Part shown: piece by piece, positions 9,000-17,662 of the stretch
Position numbering within the stretch: the first letter of the stretch is position 1
How the letters are laid out: each line of letters starts with the position of its first letter
DNA from: Alphaproteobacteria bacterium
GTDB lineage: Bacteria; Pseudomonadota; Alphaproteobacteria; Micavibrionales; Micavibrionaceae
NCBI GenBank assembly: GCA_009995045.1
Contig: JAACQG010000013.1
Coordinates: 606-64,605 of the forward strand
Length of the DNA: 64,000 bases
Direction of reading: 5' to 3'
Translations under genes and position numbers: made by a program
The notes under the pieces: model-generated
Database searches by the model: none
Told to the model about the DNA's origin: nothing
The model's input: the letters and a program-made list of their open reading frames with translations, nothing else

Positions 9000-9524
9000 A
9001 TGACACAACTTTACGACATCATAAAAGTCCCTGACGCCGTTTTGAAAGAAACCGCGCACGCCGTTGAGACCATCACGCCAGACATCCAAAAACAAATGGA
9101 TCGTATGCTTGATACAATGTATGACGCGCCGGGCATCGGCCTCGCCGCAAATCAAGTCGGCCTGCTCAACCGCGTCCTCGTCATGGATTTATCCCGCCGC
9201 GATGAAGAGGAAGAAGCAGCCCCCATCTTCATGGTAAACCCCGAAATTATCCACGAATCCGAAGAGATGAGCATAATGGAAGAGGGCTGCCTTTCCATCC
9301 CACAACAATATGCCGATGTCGAACGTCCCGCGATCGTGCGTGTCAAATATATTGATTACGATGGAAAACAAGCCGAACTAGAAGCAACAGGTTTGCTCTC
9401 GCATTGTGTGCAACATGAAATTGACCACCTCAACGGCACGCTCTTTATTGATTATCTCTCATCACTAAAACGCAACATGATCTTGCGCAAAGTTGAGAAA
9501 ATGAAAAAACAAAACATCCTTTAA
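9000..9524 (+). CDS. def: Peptide deformylase
   Basis: This 174-residue metalloenzyme has all three motifs: GIGLAANQ (residues 45-52), EEGCLSIP with metal ligand Cys97, and QHEIDH (138-143) with two His ligands and the catalytic Glu. It removes the formyl group from new N-terminal methionines. It sits directly before fmt, which makes the formyl-methionyl-tRNA substrate; this pairing is widespread. Fifteen bases separate its stop from the fmt start. Confidence 0.97.
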   Translation: MTQLYDIIKVPDAVLKETAHAVETITPDIQKQMDRMLDTMYDAPGIGLAANQVGLLNRVLVMDLSRRDEEEEAAPIFMVNPEIIHESEEMSIMEEGCLSIPQQYADVERPAIVRVKYIDYDGKQAELEATGLLSHCVQHEIDHLNGTLFIDYLSSLKRNMILRKVEKMKKQNIL

Positions 9525-9539
9525 CGCAGTGACAATGCT

Positions 9540-10478
9540 ATGACCAAACCGCTTCGCATCGCCTTTATGGGCACACCGGATTTTTCGGTTCCTGCCCTCG
9601 CCGCGTTGCATGAGGGGCCGCATGATATTGTCTGCGTGTATTCCCAACCACCACGGCCAAAAGGACGCGGCCATAAGGTTCAACCGTCCCCCGTTCATGC
9701 CTACGCCGACCAACATGGCATCCCCGTCTACCACCCCACATCCTTTAAACCGCAAGCGCAAAAAGACACCTTCGCTGATCATAACCTCGACGTGGCTGTG
9801 GTTGTTGCCTATGGCCTGATCCTGCCACAAGCGGTCTTGGACGCGCCCAAATACGGCTGCATCAATATCCACGGCTCCCTCCTGCCCAGATGGCGCGGCG
9901 CATCCCCCATACAGCGCAGCATATGGGAAGGCGACGCAGAAACGGGTGTTACCCTCATGCAAATGGATCAAGGCCTCGACACCGGCCCCGAAATCGCCAA
10001 GCAAAGCATCGCGATCACCAAAGACACAACCGCCCAAACCCTGCACGACGCGCTGTCTCAATTGGGCAGCGACATGATCGTGGGCGCGATGGATACACTC
10101 GCCAAAAATGGCAACCTCCCCTCAACCCCCCAAGATGATAGCCTGTCCAATTACGCCCCCTTACTCACCAAGGAAGACGGCAAAATCGATTGGAGCCAGA
10201 GCGCGCAGCAAATTGACCGACAAATCCGCGCCCTCAACCCATGGCCGGGAACCTACACGGGGCAGGGACAAGAGCGCATAAAAATCCAATCCGCAGATAT
10301 CAACGCAGAAAAATCAGACAAACCCGCCGGAACAATCCTTGATAAAAAAGGCAATGTTGCCTGCGGGCAGGGCACTATCCTCACACTAAAATCAATTCAG
10401 CCACCGGGCAAAAAATCAATGGATTTCGCCTCCGCCCTCAATGGCAATTACGTCGCGATAGGTGATATCTTCTCGTGA
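9540..10478 (+). CDS. fmt: Methionyl-tRNA formyltransferase
   Basis: This 312-residue protein starts with LRIAFMGTPDFSVPALAAL. It contains the SQPPRPKGRGHK loop, the catalytic region INIHGSLLPRWRGASPIQRS, and the TGVTLMQMDQGLDTGPE stretch, with an oligonucleotide-binding C-terminal domain including WPGTYT. It transfers a formyl group from 10-formyl-tetrahydrofolate to initiator Met-tRNA. Its TGA overlaps the GTG start of truA by 4 nt, so the genes are probably translated in a coupled way. Confidence 0.97.
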   Translation: MTKPLRIAFMGTPDFSVPALAALHEGPHDIVCVYSQPPRPKGRGHKVQPSPVHAYADQHGIPVYHPTSFKPQAQKDTFADHNLDVAVVVAYGLILPQAVLDAPKYGCINIHGSLLPRWRGASPIQRSIWEGDAETGVTLMQMDQGLDTGPEIAKQSIAITKDTTAQTLHDALSQLGSDMIVGAMDTLAKNGNLPSTPQDDSLSNYAPLLTKEDGKIDWSQSAQQIDRQIRALNPWPGTYTGQGQERIKIQSADINAEKSDKPAGTILDKKGNVACGQGTILTLKSIQPPGKKSMDFASALNGNYVAIGDIFS

Positions 10479-11254
10479 CACGCTATAAACTCACCATCGA
10501 ATACCAAGGCACCGATTATTACGGCTGGCAACGCCAACCCGATCTGCCCACCATCCAAGGGGAAATCGAAAAAGCCATCCACGCATTTTGTGGCCAAGAG
10601 GTCGAGGTCACCTCGGCGGGGCGTACCGATGCGGGTGTCCACGCGCGTGGTCAAATCGCGCATGTCGATCTGGATGCATTCACAAAACCCATGGATCCAT
10701 TCGCAATCTCAAAAGCAATCAACGCCCATCTACGCCCACAGCCGATCACCATCATAAGCACTGAAATCGTCGATGATGATTTCCACGCGCGCTTTGCCGC
10801 AAAAAATAAACTCTACGCCTATCGCATCATCAACCGCCAAGCCTTCCTCACATTCGACAAAGGGCGCGCATGGCATGTCAAACGCCCGCTCGATACTGGC
10901 GCGATGCATGAGGCCGCGCAATTGCTGCTGGGGCAACATGATTTCTCAACCTTCCGCGACGCCCAATGCCAAGCCAACAATCCCATCCGCACGCTTGACC
11001 GCCTGGACGTGCAAAGCTTTCAAACCGCGCCCGACAAAGACGGCCAAGGCGCACAAGAAATCTTTATCGAGGTCGAAGCCATGTCCTTCCTCCATCACAT
11101 GGTACGCAACCTTGTGGGCACGTTAACGCTGGTCGGAGAGGGAAAATGGAAACCCGAAGATATCCTAACCGCGCTAAACGCCAAGGACAGAACAAAGGGC
11201 GGCCCAACCGCGCCGTCCGACGGCCTATATCTTGTGCGCATAGATTACACATAG
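10475..11254 (+). CDS. truA: tRNA pseudouridine(38-40) synthase TruA
   Basis: This 259-residue protein has the TruA signatures: YQGTDYYGWQRQ near the N-terminus, the catalytic loop SAGRTDAGVHARGQ with Asp52, and FLHHMVRNLVGTL near the C-terminus. It isomerises uridines in the tRNA anticodon stem-loop. The start codon is GTG within the overlap with fmt. The def-fmt-truA-dapE-dapD neighbourhood is typical of Alphaproteobacteria, though here dapE and dapD face the other way and a PRC-barrel gene intervenes. Confidence 0.96.
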   Translation: MTRYKLTIEYQGTDYYGWQRQPDLPTIQGEIEKAIHAFCGQEVEVTSAGRTDAGVHARGQIAHVDLDAFTKPMDPFAISKAINAHLRPQPITIISTEIVDDDFHARFAAKNKLYAYRIINRQAFLTFDKGRAWHVKRPLDTGAMHEAAQLLLGQHDFSTFRDAQCQANNPIRTLDRLDVQSFQTAPDKDGQGAQEIFIEVEAMSFLHHMVRNLVGTLTLVGEGKWKPEDILTALNAKDRTKGGPTAPSDGLYLVRIDYT

Positions 11255-11340
11255 ATCATACAGGGCTGAATTATGAAAAGTAACTTGCTTTTTTGAATAT
11301 TGTCCTATATCACTAGCACATGGAAATTTTGGAGAAGAAC

Positions 11341-12021
11341 ATGAAGATTTTACCGCTCATAACACTGGCCGCGCTCGCAATAATAACATTGCCGAGCGTA
11401 TCTTATGCGCAAGTCAATCGCGCTATGGAACAATTAAGCGCGCTGAACCGCATCCAGCCTCTCCAAAACCCCGAATTCGAAGCAGCAGACGATATCCTCG
11501 GCCGCAAAATCATTGACCGCAAAAATAAGGTCGTCGGCAACGCAAGAGACGTGATCATCAACCAAAACGGCACAATCGCCAGCATCCAAACCGATTTTGA
11601 CCGCCTGCGTTTGGGCAGTGAGGTTAACCTCAATTTCCGCACATTGCGCATCGGCACTGTTTCAAACGCATATTCATTGAACATGGATTCCGACGAAATT
11701 GCCGCATTCTACCCGCAGCTCCTCTCCGATATTGAAACCGCATCCGGTGATAATACAGACACATTTTCAACGCGTGAGCTTCTTGGAACAACCCTTCGTG
11801 CAAAAGACGGGCGTAAACTCGGTAAGGTTGAGAGCATTTTATTCGGCGCAAATGGCGGCATCGCTTCCGCAGTATACGCAGAAATGACATATGGCACATT
11901 GCGCGGTGAAGCGCTGGCCGTACCCTTTCGCAGTGTCACCTTTAAAACCGAAAGAGGTCGTCTAGTGGGCAACGTCAGCAACGATCTTGCCGACGCCATG
12001 ATCAAAATCGCCGATGATTAA
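11341..12021 (+). CDS. Secreted PRC-barrel domain protein
   Basis: From the ATG at 11341, which has GGAG about 9 bases upstream, the product is 226 residues with a clear signal peptide (MKILPLITLAALAIITLPSVSYAQ). Two PRC-barrel-like repeats follow: DDILGRKIIDRKNKVVGNAR with VIINQNGTIASI, and LLGTTLRAKDGRKLGKVESI with GGIASAVY. PRC barrels are small beta domains used in RNA processing, photosynthetic reaction centres and envelope stress proteins. An exported tandem form suggests a periplasmic binding or structural role. Function unknown. A 7-bp hairpin (12018-12036) overlaps the stop codon. Confidence 0.78.
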   Translation: MKILPLITLAALAIITLPSVSYAQVNRAMEQLSALNRIQPLQNPEFEAADDILGRKIIDRKNKVVGNARDVIINQNGTIASIQTDFDRLRLGSEVNLNFRTLRIGTVSNAYSLNMDSDEIAAFYPQLLSDIETASGDNTDTFSTRELLGTTLRAKDGRKLGKVESILFGANGGIASAVYAEMTYGTLRGEALAVPFRSVTFKTERGRLVGNVSNDLADAMIKIADD

Positions 12022-12057
12022 TGCGCCCAGCATTAAACCTGCACAGCGCCGCGGGTG

Positions 12058-13194
12058 TTAGCCCTCAAAATACCGCACCAAAATGCGCTCATAAATACGG
12101 GTGAGATTTTCAAGATCCGAGACTTTAGCATTTTCATCAACTTGATGAATGCTCTCATTCACCGCGCCACATTCAATCACGGGACAATGCTGCACCACAA
12201 AGCGCGCATCCGATGTACCGCCATTGGTCGTATAATCCGGCGTACGCCCGGTGATGTCGGCTACCGCATCGCGCACAATTTCGCTCCACGCACCGGGTTT
12301 GGTGATAAAACTCTCCGCATTGCCTTCAAATTCAATCTCATAAGGCGCGCCCACGCTGTCCAAAATCTCGCGCAATTTTACCTTCAATGTCTCACTGCTC
12401 CATGTGTCATTAAAGCGAATGTTAAACGCTAATGTCCCATGCGCCGGAATGACATTGGTTGCTTTATTGCCCACATCAATGCTGGAAATTTCCAAATTCG
12501 TCGGCGGAAAAAACTCATTCCCCGCATCAAATCGATAGCTCGCAAGCGCATCCGCCAGTTTGACCAGACGCGGCAAAGGGTTATCCGCCAAATGTTGATA
12601 CGCGACATGCCCTTGCACGCCTTTAACGCTCAAATATCCGTTTAATGAACCGCGCCGCCCGATCTTAATCTCTTGCCCCAACTCATCGGGATTTGTCGGC
12701 TCCCCGACAATTGCAACATCTGGCGTATGGCCATTTTTCGCCATCCAATCAAGCACTTTCACCGTGCCATTAACCGCCAAATCTTCTTCATCCCCCGTGA
12801 TCAAAAGGCTAATCGAGCCGCTGGGCTTATGATCCTTAAGATACGCTGAAACCGCCGCAACAAATGCCGCAACCCCGCCTTTCATATCGCTCGCGCCGCG
12901 TCCATAAATGAAGCCATCACGAATGGTTGGCTCAAATGGCGGTGACGTCCACGCGGCCTCATCACCCACAGGCACAACATCCGTATGCCCCGCAAAACAA
13001 ATATGCGGCGACCCTGTGCCAAGGCGCGCAAATAAATTCACAATCTCACCCGTCTCATCAGAAAACGGCAAATGGTGGCATTCAAACCCCATCGCCGTAA
13101 GTGCGTCGGCCAAAACCTCCTGCGCACCCGCATCCTCGGGGGTAACAGAAGGGCAAGCAATGAGTTGTTTAAGCAATGTTATTGTATCTATCAT
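12058..13194 (-). CDS. dapE: Succinyl-diaminopimelate desuccinylase
   Basis: This 378-residue M20-family metallohydrolase has the two-metal motifs CFAGHTDVVPVGD and GRGASDMKGG, the catalytic TGDEED, and the late VVQHCPVIECG and GAVNESIHQVDE segments. It removes succinate from N-succinyl-LL-diaminopimelate in lysine and peptidoglycan precursor synthesis. dapD of the same pathway lies 2 kb upstream on the same strand, separated by an HD-domain gene. An AT-rich stretch of about 290 bp precedes it. Confidence 0.96.
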   Translation of the reverse strand: MIDTITLLKQLIACPSVTPEDAGAQEVLADALTAMGFECHHLPFSDETGEIVNLFARLGTGSPHICFAGHTDVVPVGDEAAWTSPPFEPTIRDGFIYGRGASDMKGGVAAFVAAVSAYLKDHKPSGSISLLITGDEEDLAVNGTVKVLDWMAKNGHTPDVAIVGEPTNPDELGQEIKIGRRGSLNGYLSVKGVQGHVAYQHLADNPLPRLVKLADALASYRFDAGNEFFPPTNLEISSIDVGNKATNVIPAHGTLAFNIRFNDTWSSETLKVKLREILDSVGAPYEIEFEGNAESFITKPGAWSEIVRDAVADITGRTPDYTTNGGTSDARFVVQHCPVIECGAVNESIHQVDENAKVSDLENLTRIYERILVRYFEG

Positions 13195-13484
13195 GCGGCC
13201 ATCCTAATCCAAGACGTACAATAAAGCACTGTTTTTAAGTGTGTAATTTTGCAATAAAATAAAAAGAAGGTATTTTCTATAATATAGGGGCGGTAAATTT
13301 TTTTAAATCGCAAAATCCTCGTTTTTATCAGCATATTCAATATCTTATAGGAAAATTTCACTGCATTTCGCATCTTTTCTTCCATATTACCTTTTTAGCT
13401 TCAAGTTTTAACCAAATTTACGCTGTCACATAATGACCAGAATAAAAGAAGATAATAGGAAAAATTTCCTATTTTAGCAAGGAA
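13195..13484. other. AT-rich intergenic stretch before dapE
   Basis: No convincing gene is present. The stretch is clearly richer in A and T than its neighbours and probably carries the dapE promoter on the minus strand. It includes the perfect palindrome described separately at 13454-13473. Confidence 0.5.
13454..13473 (-). terminator. Perfect palindrome after the HD-domain gene, possible terminator
   Basis: A 9-bp perfect inverted repeat (AATAGGAAA / TTTCCTATT, 2-nt spacer) lies 12 bp beyond the stop of the minus-strand HD gene. No long T-run follows, so termination is uncertain; it could also be a protein-binding site. Confidence 0.35.
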
Positions 13485-14960
13485 TTATGCAGGAGTGATA
13501 TCCGCATAAGGATAATCTGCGGGCGGTTCAAAATTTTCCCAATCATTATCAACGATATTAACTTTCACACCGCGTATAATATAGTCCATGCCGTCAAAGC
13601 CTTGCTCCATAAGCGCCTTGGCGATTTGCGTGTAAAGCGTACGATGGGCTTCTTGAAAGCGTGGATTGAAATTGATCTGTCTAAAATCACGCATCATCAT
13701 ACCAATCGGATGGCTTTCTTGATCTGTGCCCTCATAAAATTCCATGCACGCAGGAAAAAACTCAGATAAATAGATCGGGCTAACACCCATTTTGTTCGCA
13801 TTATGTTGTAAGTTGGCTGCGCTCATTCCTCGCGCCCCATCAGGGTTTTTGATGGGATCGTGATCAATATAAATGCGCGCCATACGTGACAATAAATTAA
13901 GCTGCGCGACAAGCTGATGCGCGCAGCGACCAAGCGGCGACTCTGGGTAATAAAATTGTGTCACCATATTCGCCAATCCAATACGGTTGGTAATATGATC
14001 CGTCTCGTCCAAATAGGTATCAAATTTTTCCGGATCATCCGCGTTCATCGCCGGACGTGTCGCCACACCATTCACACGATCCCCTAATTTGGTCAGCGTG
14101 TCATAAATATCTTCAGAAACAAGGCATTGCGCATAGATGTTCCATTCGGCGCGATAATCTTGTTCATCTTCCGGCGCGCTCTCTTGGCTTCCGCCATAGC
14201 GCGTGACGGTAATCACAGGCTCTTTTCGATTGTGATGATATGTCGCAAACACCTGCAAATGATCTCTGCCATGGTCCAAAACGTTCATTTTGTCCCACAG
14301 TGCGTCTTTTAGTTCTGGCAATGGAATAACCTCACCGGGCTTAAGTTTGGGCAGATCTAATTTTACACCCAAAAGCTCTTCTAGCTCACCATATTTAAAT
14401 TTACGATAATGAGTCAGGCATTCCATGCTTTTACCCGCATGATCAATAATATCGGCGTGATGGTCGGTGACCGCTCTCCCTGACTCTGCTAATTGCTTTT
14501 TGAGCAATTCAGTCAGGTCTTCATGAAACATATTAAAATCTTCACCAAGATCATGTGCAATCACGGCGCATACCCAGCGCTCCATTGAGCCATGCATATC
14601 TTCGATCTCTTTACGCTCATCGGGGCTTAATCTTTGAATGAGGTTCATGATCGGCAAGAGCTGATCAACTTCATGACCATAATCGGGTATATACCCGTTC
14701 TTGCGGATTTTATCGCCTTTTAAAGCGCGCAGTTCTTTAAACAATACGCCTGCGACATCAAAGCCCTGATCTTTAAAAAACGCGTTAAGCTGTGTGGATT
14801 TTTCTTCATAATAATCAACGAAATACTTGCGGTTCATATCCAGTTCATTGACGCTATTATTAACAGCCAGCCATAAATAACTAGCGTTACTATCTGGCGG
14901 CGTATAGGGCATGGTCTCGGCCGCAAAAGTTGATAGTAATTTTTTTAATCCGGTACGCAA
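13485..14960 (-). CDS. Divergent RelA/SpoT-like HD-domain protein
   Basis: The product is 491 residues. It contains spaced residues like those of the (p)ppGpp hydrolase domain of RelA/SpoT proteins: His96 (PDYGHEVDQLLPIM), His136-Asp137 with Glu140-Asp141 (VIAHDLGEDF), and Asp294-Arg295 (KLGDRVNG). In characterised enzymes H, HD and D bind Mn2+, and the ED pair supports catalysis. The insert between HD and the last Asp is longer than usual, and I see no synthetase domain or TGS/ACT tail. The start is TTG, chosen because AGGAG lies six bases upstream; the next Met is at 14912. It sits between dapE and dapD. The HD assignment is by motif; the substrate is unknown. Confidence 0.68.
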   Translation of the reverse strand: MRTGLKKLLSTFAAETMPYTPPDSNASYLWLAVNNSVNELDMNRKYFVDYYEEKSTQLNAFFKDQGFDVAGVLFKELRALKGDKIRKNGYIPDYGHEVDQLLPIMNLIQRLSPDERKEIEDMHGSMERWVCAVIAHDLGEDFNMFHEDLTELLKKQLAESGRAVTDHHADIIDHAGKSMECLTHYRKFKYGELEELLGVKLDLPKLKPGEVIPLPELKDALWDKMNVLDHGRDHLQVFATYHHNRKEPVITVTRYGGSQESAPEDEQDYRAEWNIYAQCLVSEDIYDTLTKLGDRVNGVATRPAMNADDPEKFDTYLDETDHITNRIGLANMVTQFYYPESPLGRCAHQLVAQLNLLSRMARIYIDHDPIKNPDGARGMSAANLQHNANKMGVSPIYLSEFFPACMEFYEGTDQESHPIGMMMRDFRQINFNPRFQEAHRTLYTQIAKALMEQGFDGMDYIIRGVKVNIVDNDWENFEPPADYPYADITPA

Positions 14961-14965
14961 AGACG

Positions 14966-14983
14966 GCTCCTATACTTAGGAGC
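14966..14983 (-). promoter_or_regulatory. Hairpin masking the ribosome-binding site of the HD-domain gene
   Basis: On the minus strand GCTCCTA-AGTA-TAGGAGC forms a perfect 7-bp stem with a 4-nt loop. Its 3' arm contains the AGGAG Shine-Dalgarno sequence of the TTG start at 14960. A folded leader would block ribosome entry, as in RNA thermometers or repressor-bound leaders. The structure is seen in sequence; a regulatory role is inferred. Confidence 0.55.
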
Positions 14984-15113
14984 AAAGGTCTAACATATCA
15001 TTTCACGTAATCACAAGATAAAAATGCATATGAAAACCCTCTAATGTAAGCATAGTATGGGCTGGGCACATTATTGCGCCGCAGCATTTTGGAGAGTTCA
15101 TCAAAGTGATCAG

Positions 15114-15950
15114 TTAATCACGAAGCAAATCATTGATGCTGGTCTTGCTGCGTGTTTGTTCATCAACACGTTTCACAATCACCGCGCATGAAAGGCTAGG
15201 GCCAGGGCTGCCATCGGGCAATGGTTTGCCTGGCATTGTTCCTGGAACAACAACTGAATATGCGGGAACGCGGCCAACAAAAACCTCGCCCGTATTGCGA
15301 TCAATAATTTTGGTTGATTGGCTAATGAAAACACCCATGGAAAGCACGGAGCCTTCTTCAACAATAACGCCTTCAACAACTTCACTGCGTGCCCCGATAA
15401 AGCAATTATCTTCAATAATTGTCGGCCCCGCCTGTAATGGCTCAAGCACGCCGCCAATACCAACGCCGCCAGACAGGTGAACATTCTTACCAATCTGTGC
15501 ACATGATCCCACGGTCACCCATGTATCAACCATTGTGCCTTCGTCAACATACGCGCCGATATTCACAAAAGACGGCATCAAAACCGCGCCCTTGCCGATA
15601 AAGGCCGCGCGGCGTACCACGCAATTAGGAACAGCGCGGAAACCCGCCGTTTCAAAATTCTTACGATCCCAACCATGGAATTTGCTCTCAACCTTATCAT
15701 ACCAATTCGATTGGTCCGGGCCGCCTGCAATCACTTGCATCGGGTTTAAACGAAACGACAACAAGACTGCTTTCTTAAGCCATTGATTGACCTGCCATGT
15801 GCCGTCAATTTTCTCGGCCACACGCGCCTCACCGGAATCCAGCTTCACCAATGCGGTTTCGACTGCATCACGAACCTCGCCTTGTGTGTTATCGTTTAAA
15901 TCCGCGCGGTCTTCCCATGCTTGCTCAATGATGGCTTTTAAATCGCTCAT
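15114..15950 (-). CDS. dapD: Tetrahydrodipicolinate N-succinyltransferase
   Basis: This 278-residue left-handed beta-helix acyltransferase has hexapeptide repeats through the middle (for example [36 protein letters not shown]) and the DapD-specific [13 protein letters not shown] and [20 protein letters not shown] segments. It transfers succinate from succinyl-CoA to tetrahydrodipicolinate, the step before succinyl-DAP aminotransferase and DapE. Length and motifs are normal. It lies between an unknown gene upstream and the SpoT-like gene downstream, all on the minus strand. Confidence 0.97.
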   Translation of the reverse strand: MSDLKAIIEQAWEDRADLNDNTQGEVRDAVETALVKLDSGEARVAEKIDGTWQVNQWLKKAVLLSFRLNPMQVIAGGPDQSNWYDKVESKFHGWDRKNFETAGFRAVPNCVVRRAAFIGKGAVLMPSFVNIGAYVDEGTMVDTWVTVGSCAQIGKNVHLSGGVGIGGVLEPLQAGPTIIEDNCFIGARSEVVEGVIVEEGSVLSMGVFISQSTKIIDRNTGEVFVGRVPAYSVVVPGTMPGKPLPDGSPGPSLSCAVIVKRVDEQTRSKTSINDLLRD

Positions 15951-16034
15951 GCCGTATATCCTTTAAATATTAAAATCTGAAAAGCAATTGACCACGAAGC
16001 CGTCAACGAATCAAGGCAAAGGCGCGATTTATAG

Positions 16035-16700
16035 CTAAGAAATTTTCTCGTGTGCAATGCGCAGCTTTTTAAGATCCGCACTGCCCAGATAATCGGCATA
16101 AATGTCGAGGAGCGCAACAACAAGCGTGTAATCCTGATCGGCAAAAGCCTCCGCCGCCCTGCGGCTAGCCTCTGCAATCTGTGTATCCAAATGCGAACGA
16201 ATGCTCTGTTCAAGCAAGGTTTGCTGCATAATCTCCGCCCGCTTAATCAGCTTTTCATCAAGCGATAAAATTTTCGGATTATTGCGTATGGTATCGGCAA
16301 ACCATTTTAAAGACTGCGAAATATCCGCATCTTCCGTCAGATAGGAGAGATGCCGCGCCGAACTCGGCGTTTTACGCGCCGCTGATATCATATCGTTTAA
16401 ATTTAAGCGCCGCGCGGGATCGGGATAGACGTAAACTTCCAATGCATAATTGCGATCCCCGTAAAAAACCTCAATCGCCTGATTGTCGCGCTCATAACGC
16501 GTCACCGCATAAAACGGCGCCTTCGCTGGTTCTTTAACATCTTTATAGGGTTTGATAACCTTAAAATGACGCTGATATTCAGCCAATCCACTGAGGTATA
16601 AATACCCATGCGTTTCTTCCAAAAACCGAAACTGGCTCTCGCATTCCTTGAAAAAACACGTCAAAAGCGTGTGCGAATTTGCACTGCTGATTTGATCCAT
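16035..16700 (-). CDS. Conserved-looking protein of unknown function
   Basis: This 221-residue soluble protein begins MDQISSANSHTLLTCFFKEC with no signal peptide or membrane helix. The first half is predicted mixed alpha/beta (RFLEETHGYLYLSGL, IEVFYGDRNYALEVYVYP). The second half is strongly helical and charged (KLIKRAEIMQQTLLEQSIRS, AEASRRAAEAFADQDY). I do not recognise a family. It stands upstream of dapD on the same strand with an 84-bp gap and is divergent from the FemAB-like gene, whose start is 23 bp away. Confidence 0.7.
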   Translation of the reverse strand: MDQISSANSHTLLTCFFKECESQFRFLEETHGYLYLSGLAEYQRHFKVIKPYKDVKEPAKAPFYAVTRYERDNQAIEVFYGDRNYALEVYVYPDPARRLNLNDMISAARKTPSSARHLSYLTEDADISQSLKWFADTIRNNPKILSLDEKLIKRAEIMQQTLLEQSIRSHLDTQIAEASRRAAEAFADQDYTLVVALLDIYADYLGSADLKKLRIAHEKIS

Positions 16701-16723
16701 TGAATTAAAACACCCTGCTTGGT

Positions 16724-17662
16724 ATGACCTTTGTTATGATATGTACTATAAACTGGAATATGTTAAGTTTTCCTGAATGGGAACAAAGATTTAAGCGCGT
16801 TCAGCGCTCGACATTGCTTCAATCATACCCTTATGCCCAAAGCATGGCTGAAATGCAAAGCCAAAAGCCGCGTTGGGGCGTGATTATGATCGACAACCAA
16901 GAAGCAGGCCTCGTACAAATCACCGAGGCAGGCATTTTAAAAAACCTCATTCACGCTGTCATCCTTGATCGCGGTCCGCTCTGGTTCAAAGAATTTGGCA
17001 CCGACGCGCACATCACCGCATTTTTCACCGAATTTAACCGCAAATTCCCAAGCCGCATGGGGCGAAAACGCCGCATCATCCCCGAAACACATATCGACCT
17101 GACCCCGCTCGGCTATCGCGATGCGGGCGGCATTTATGAAACAATCTGGCTAGATGTCACAAAACCACAAGACGATTTGCGCGCTGAGCTCAAAAAGAAT
17201 TGGCGCGGCACCCTCATTAAGGCCGAAAAACGCGGCCTCACCCTCGAATGGGACAGCAAAGGCGACCACCTTGCCTGGCTCCTCCAAAGCTACGCGGTTG
17301 ATAAGGAAACGAAGGGTTATGACGGCCCCTCCGTAAAACTCTTAAGAACGCTGGCAAAATATCACCTGCCACGGGGCGAGGTTTTGATTGGCCGCGCGCT
17401 GCTCGATGGGAAAGCAGTTGCAGGAATTTTGATACTTTGTCATGGTAGTGGAGCAACATATCAAATCGGCTTTACATCCCCACAAGGCCGCGATAACGGC
17501 GCACATCATATCTTGTTATGGCAGGCGCTCGGTGTTCTTAAGTTTAAACAAATCAAGGATTTCGACCTTGGAGGCATCAATGACGATTCAGCAAAAGCCG
17601 TTAAAACATTCAAACAAGGCATGGGCGGTGAAACCGTTACACTTAGCGGCATGTACCATTAG
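16724..17662 (+). CDS. FemAB/GNAT-like peptidyl- or acyl-transferase
   Basis: The product is 312 residues with the features of the FemAB family (tandem GNAT folds). LQSYPYAQSMAEMQSQKPRW opens the first domain. The second contains ELKKNWRGTLIKAEKRGLTLEW, GRALLDGKAVAGILILCHGSGATYQIGF and LLWQALGVLKFKQIKDFDLGG. Members add amino acids to peptidoglycan precursors or transfer acyl groups in polysaccharide and exosortase systems; the substrate here is unknown. The start is uncertain (ATG at 16724, 16736 or 16760), as none has a strong ribosome-binding site. Its last 83 bases overlap the start of the DUF3108 gene. Confidence 0.8.
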   Translation: MTFVMICTINWNMLSFPEWEQRFKRVQRSTLLQSYPYAQSMAEMQSQKPRWGVIMIDNQEAGLVQITEAGILKNLIHAVILDRGPLWFKEFGTDAHITAFFTEFNRKFPSRMGRKRRIIPETHIDLTPLGYRDAGGIYETIWLDVTKPQDDLRAELKKNWRGTLIKAEKRGLTLEWDSKGDHLAWLLQSYAVDKETKGYDGPSVKLLRTLAKYHLPRGEVLIGRALLDGKAVAGILILCHGSGATYQIGFTSPQGRDNGAHHILLWQALGVLKFKQIKDFDLGGINDDSAKAVKTFKQGMGGETVTLSGMYH

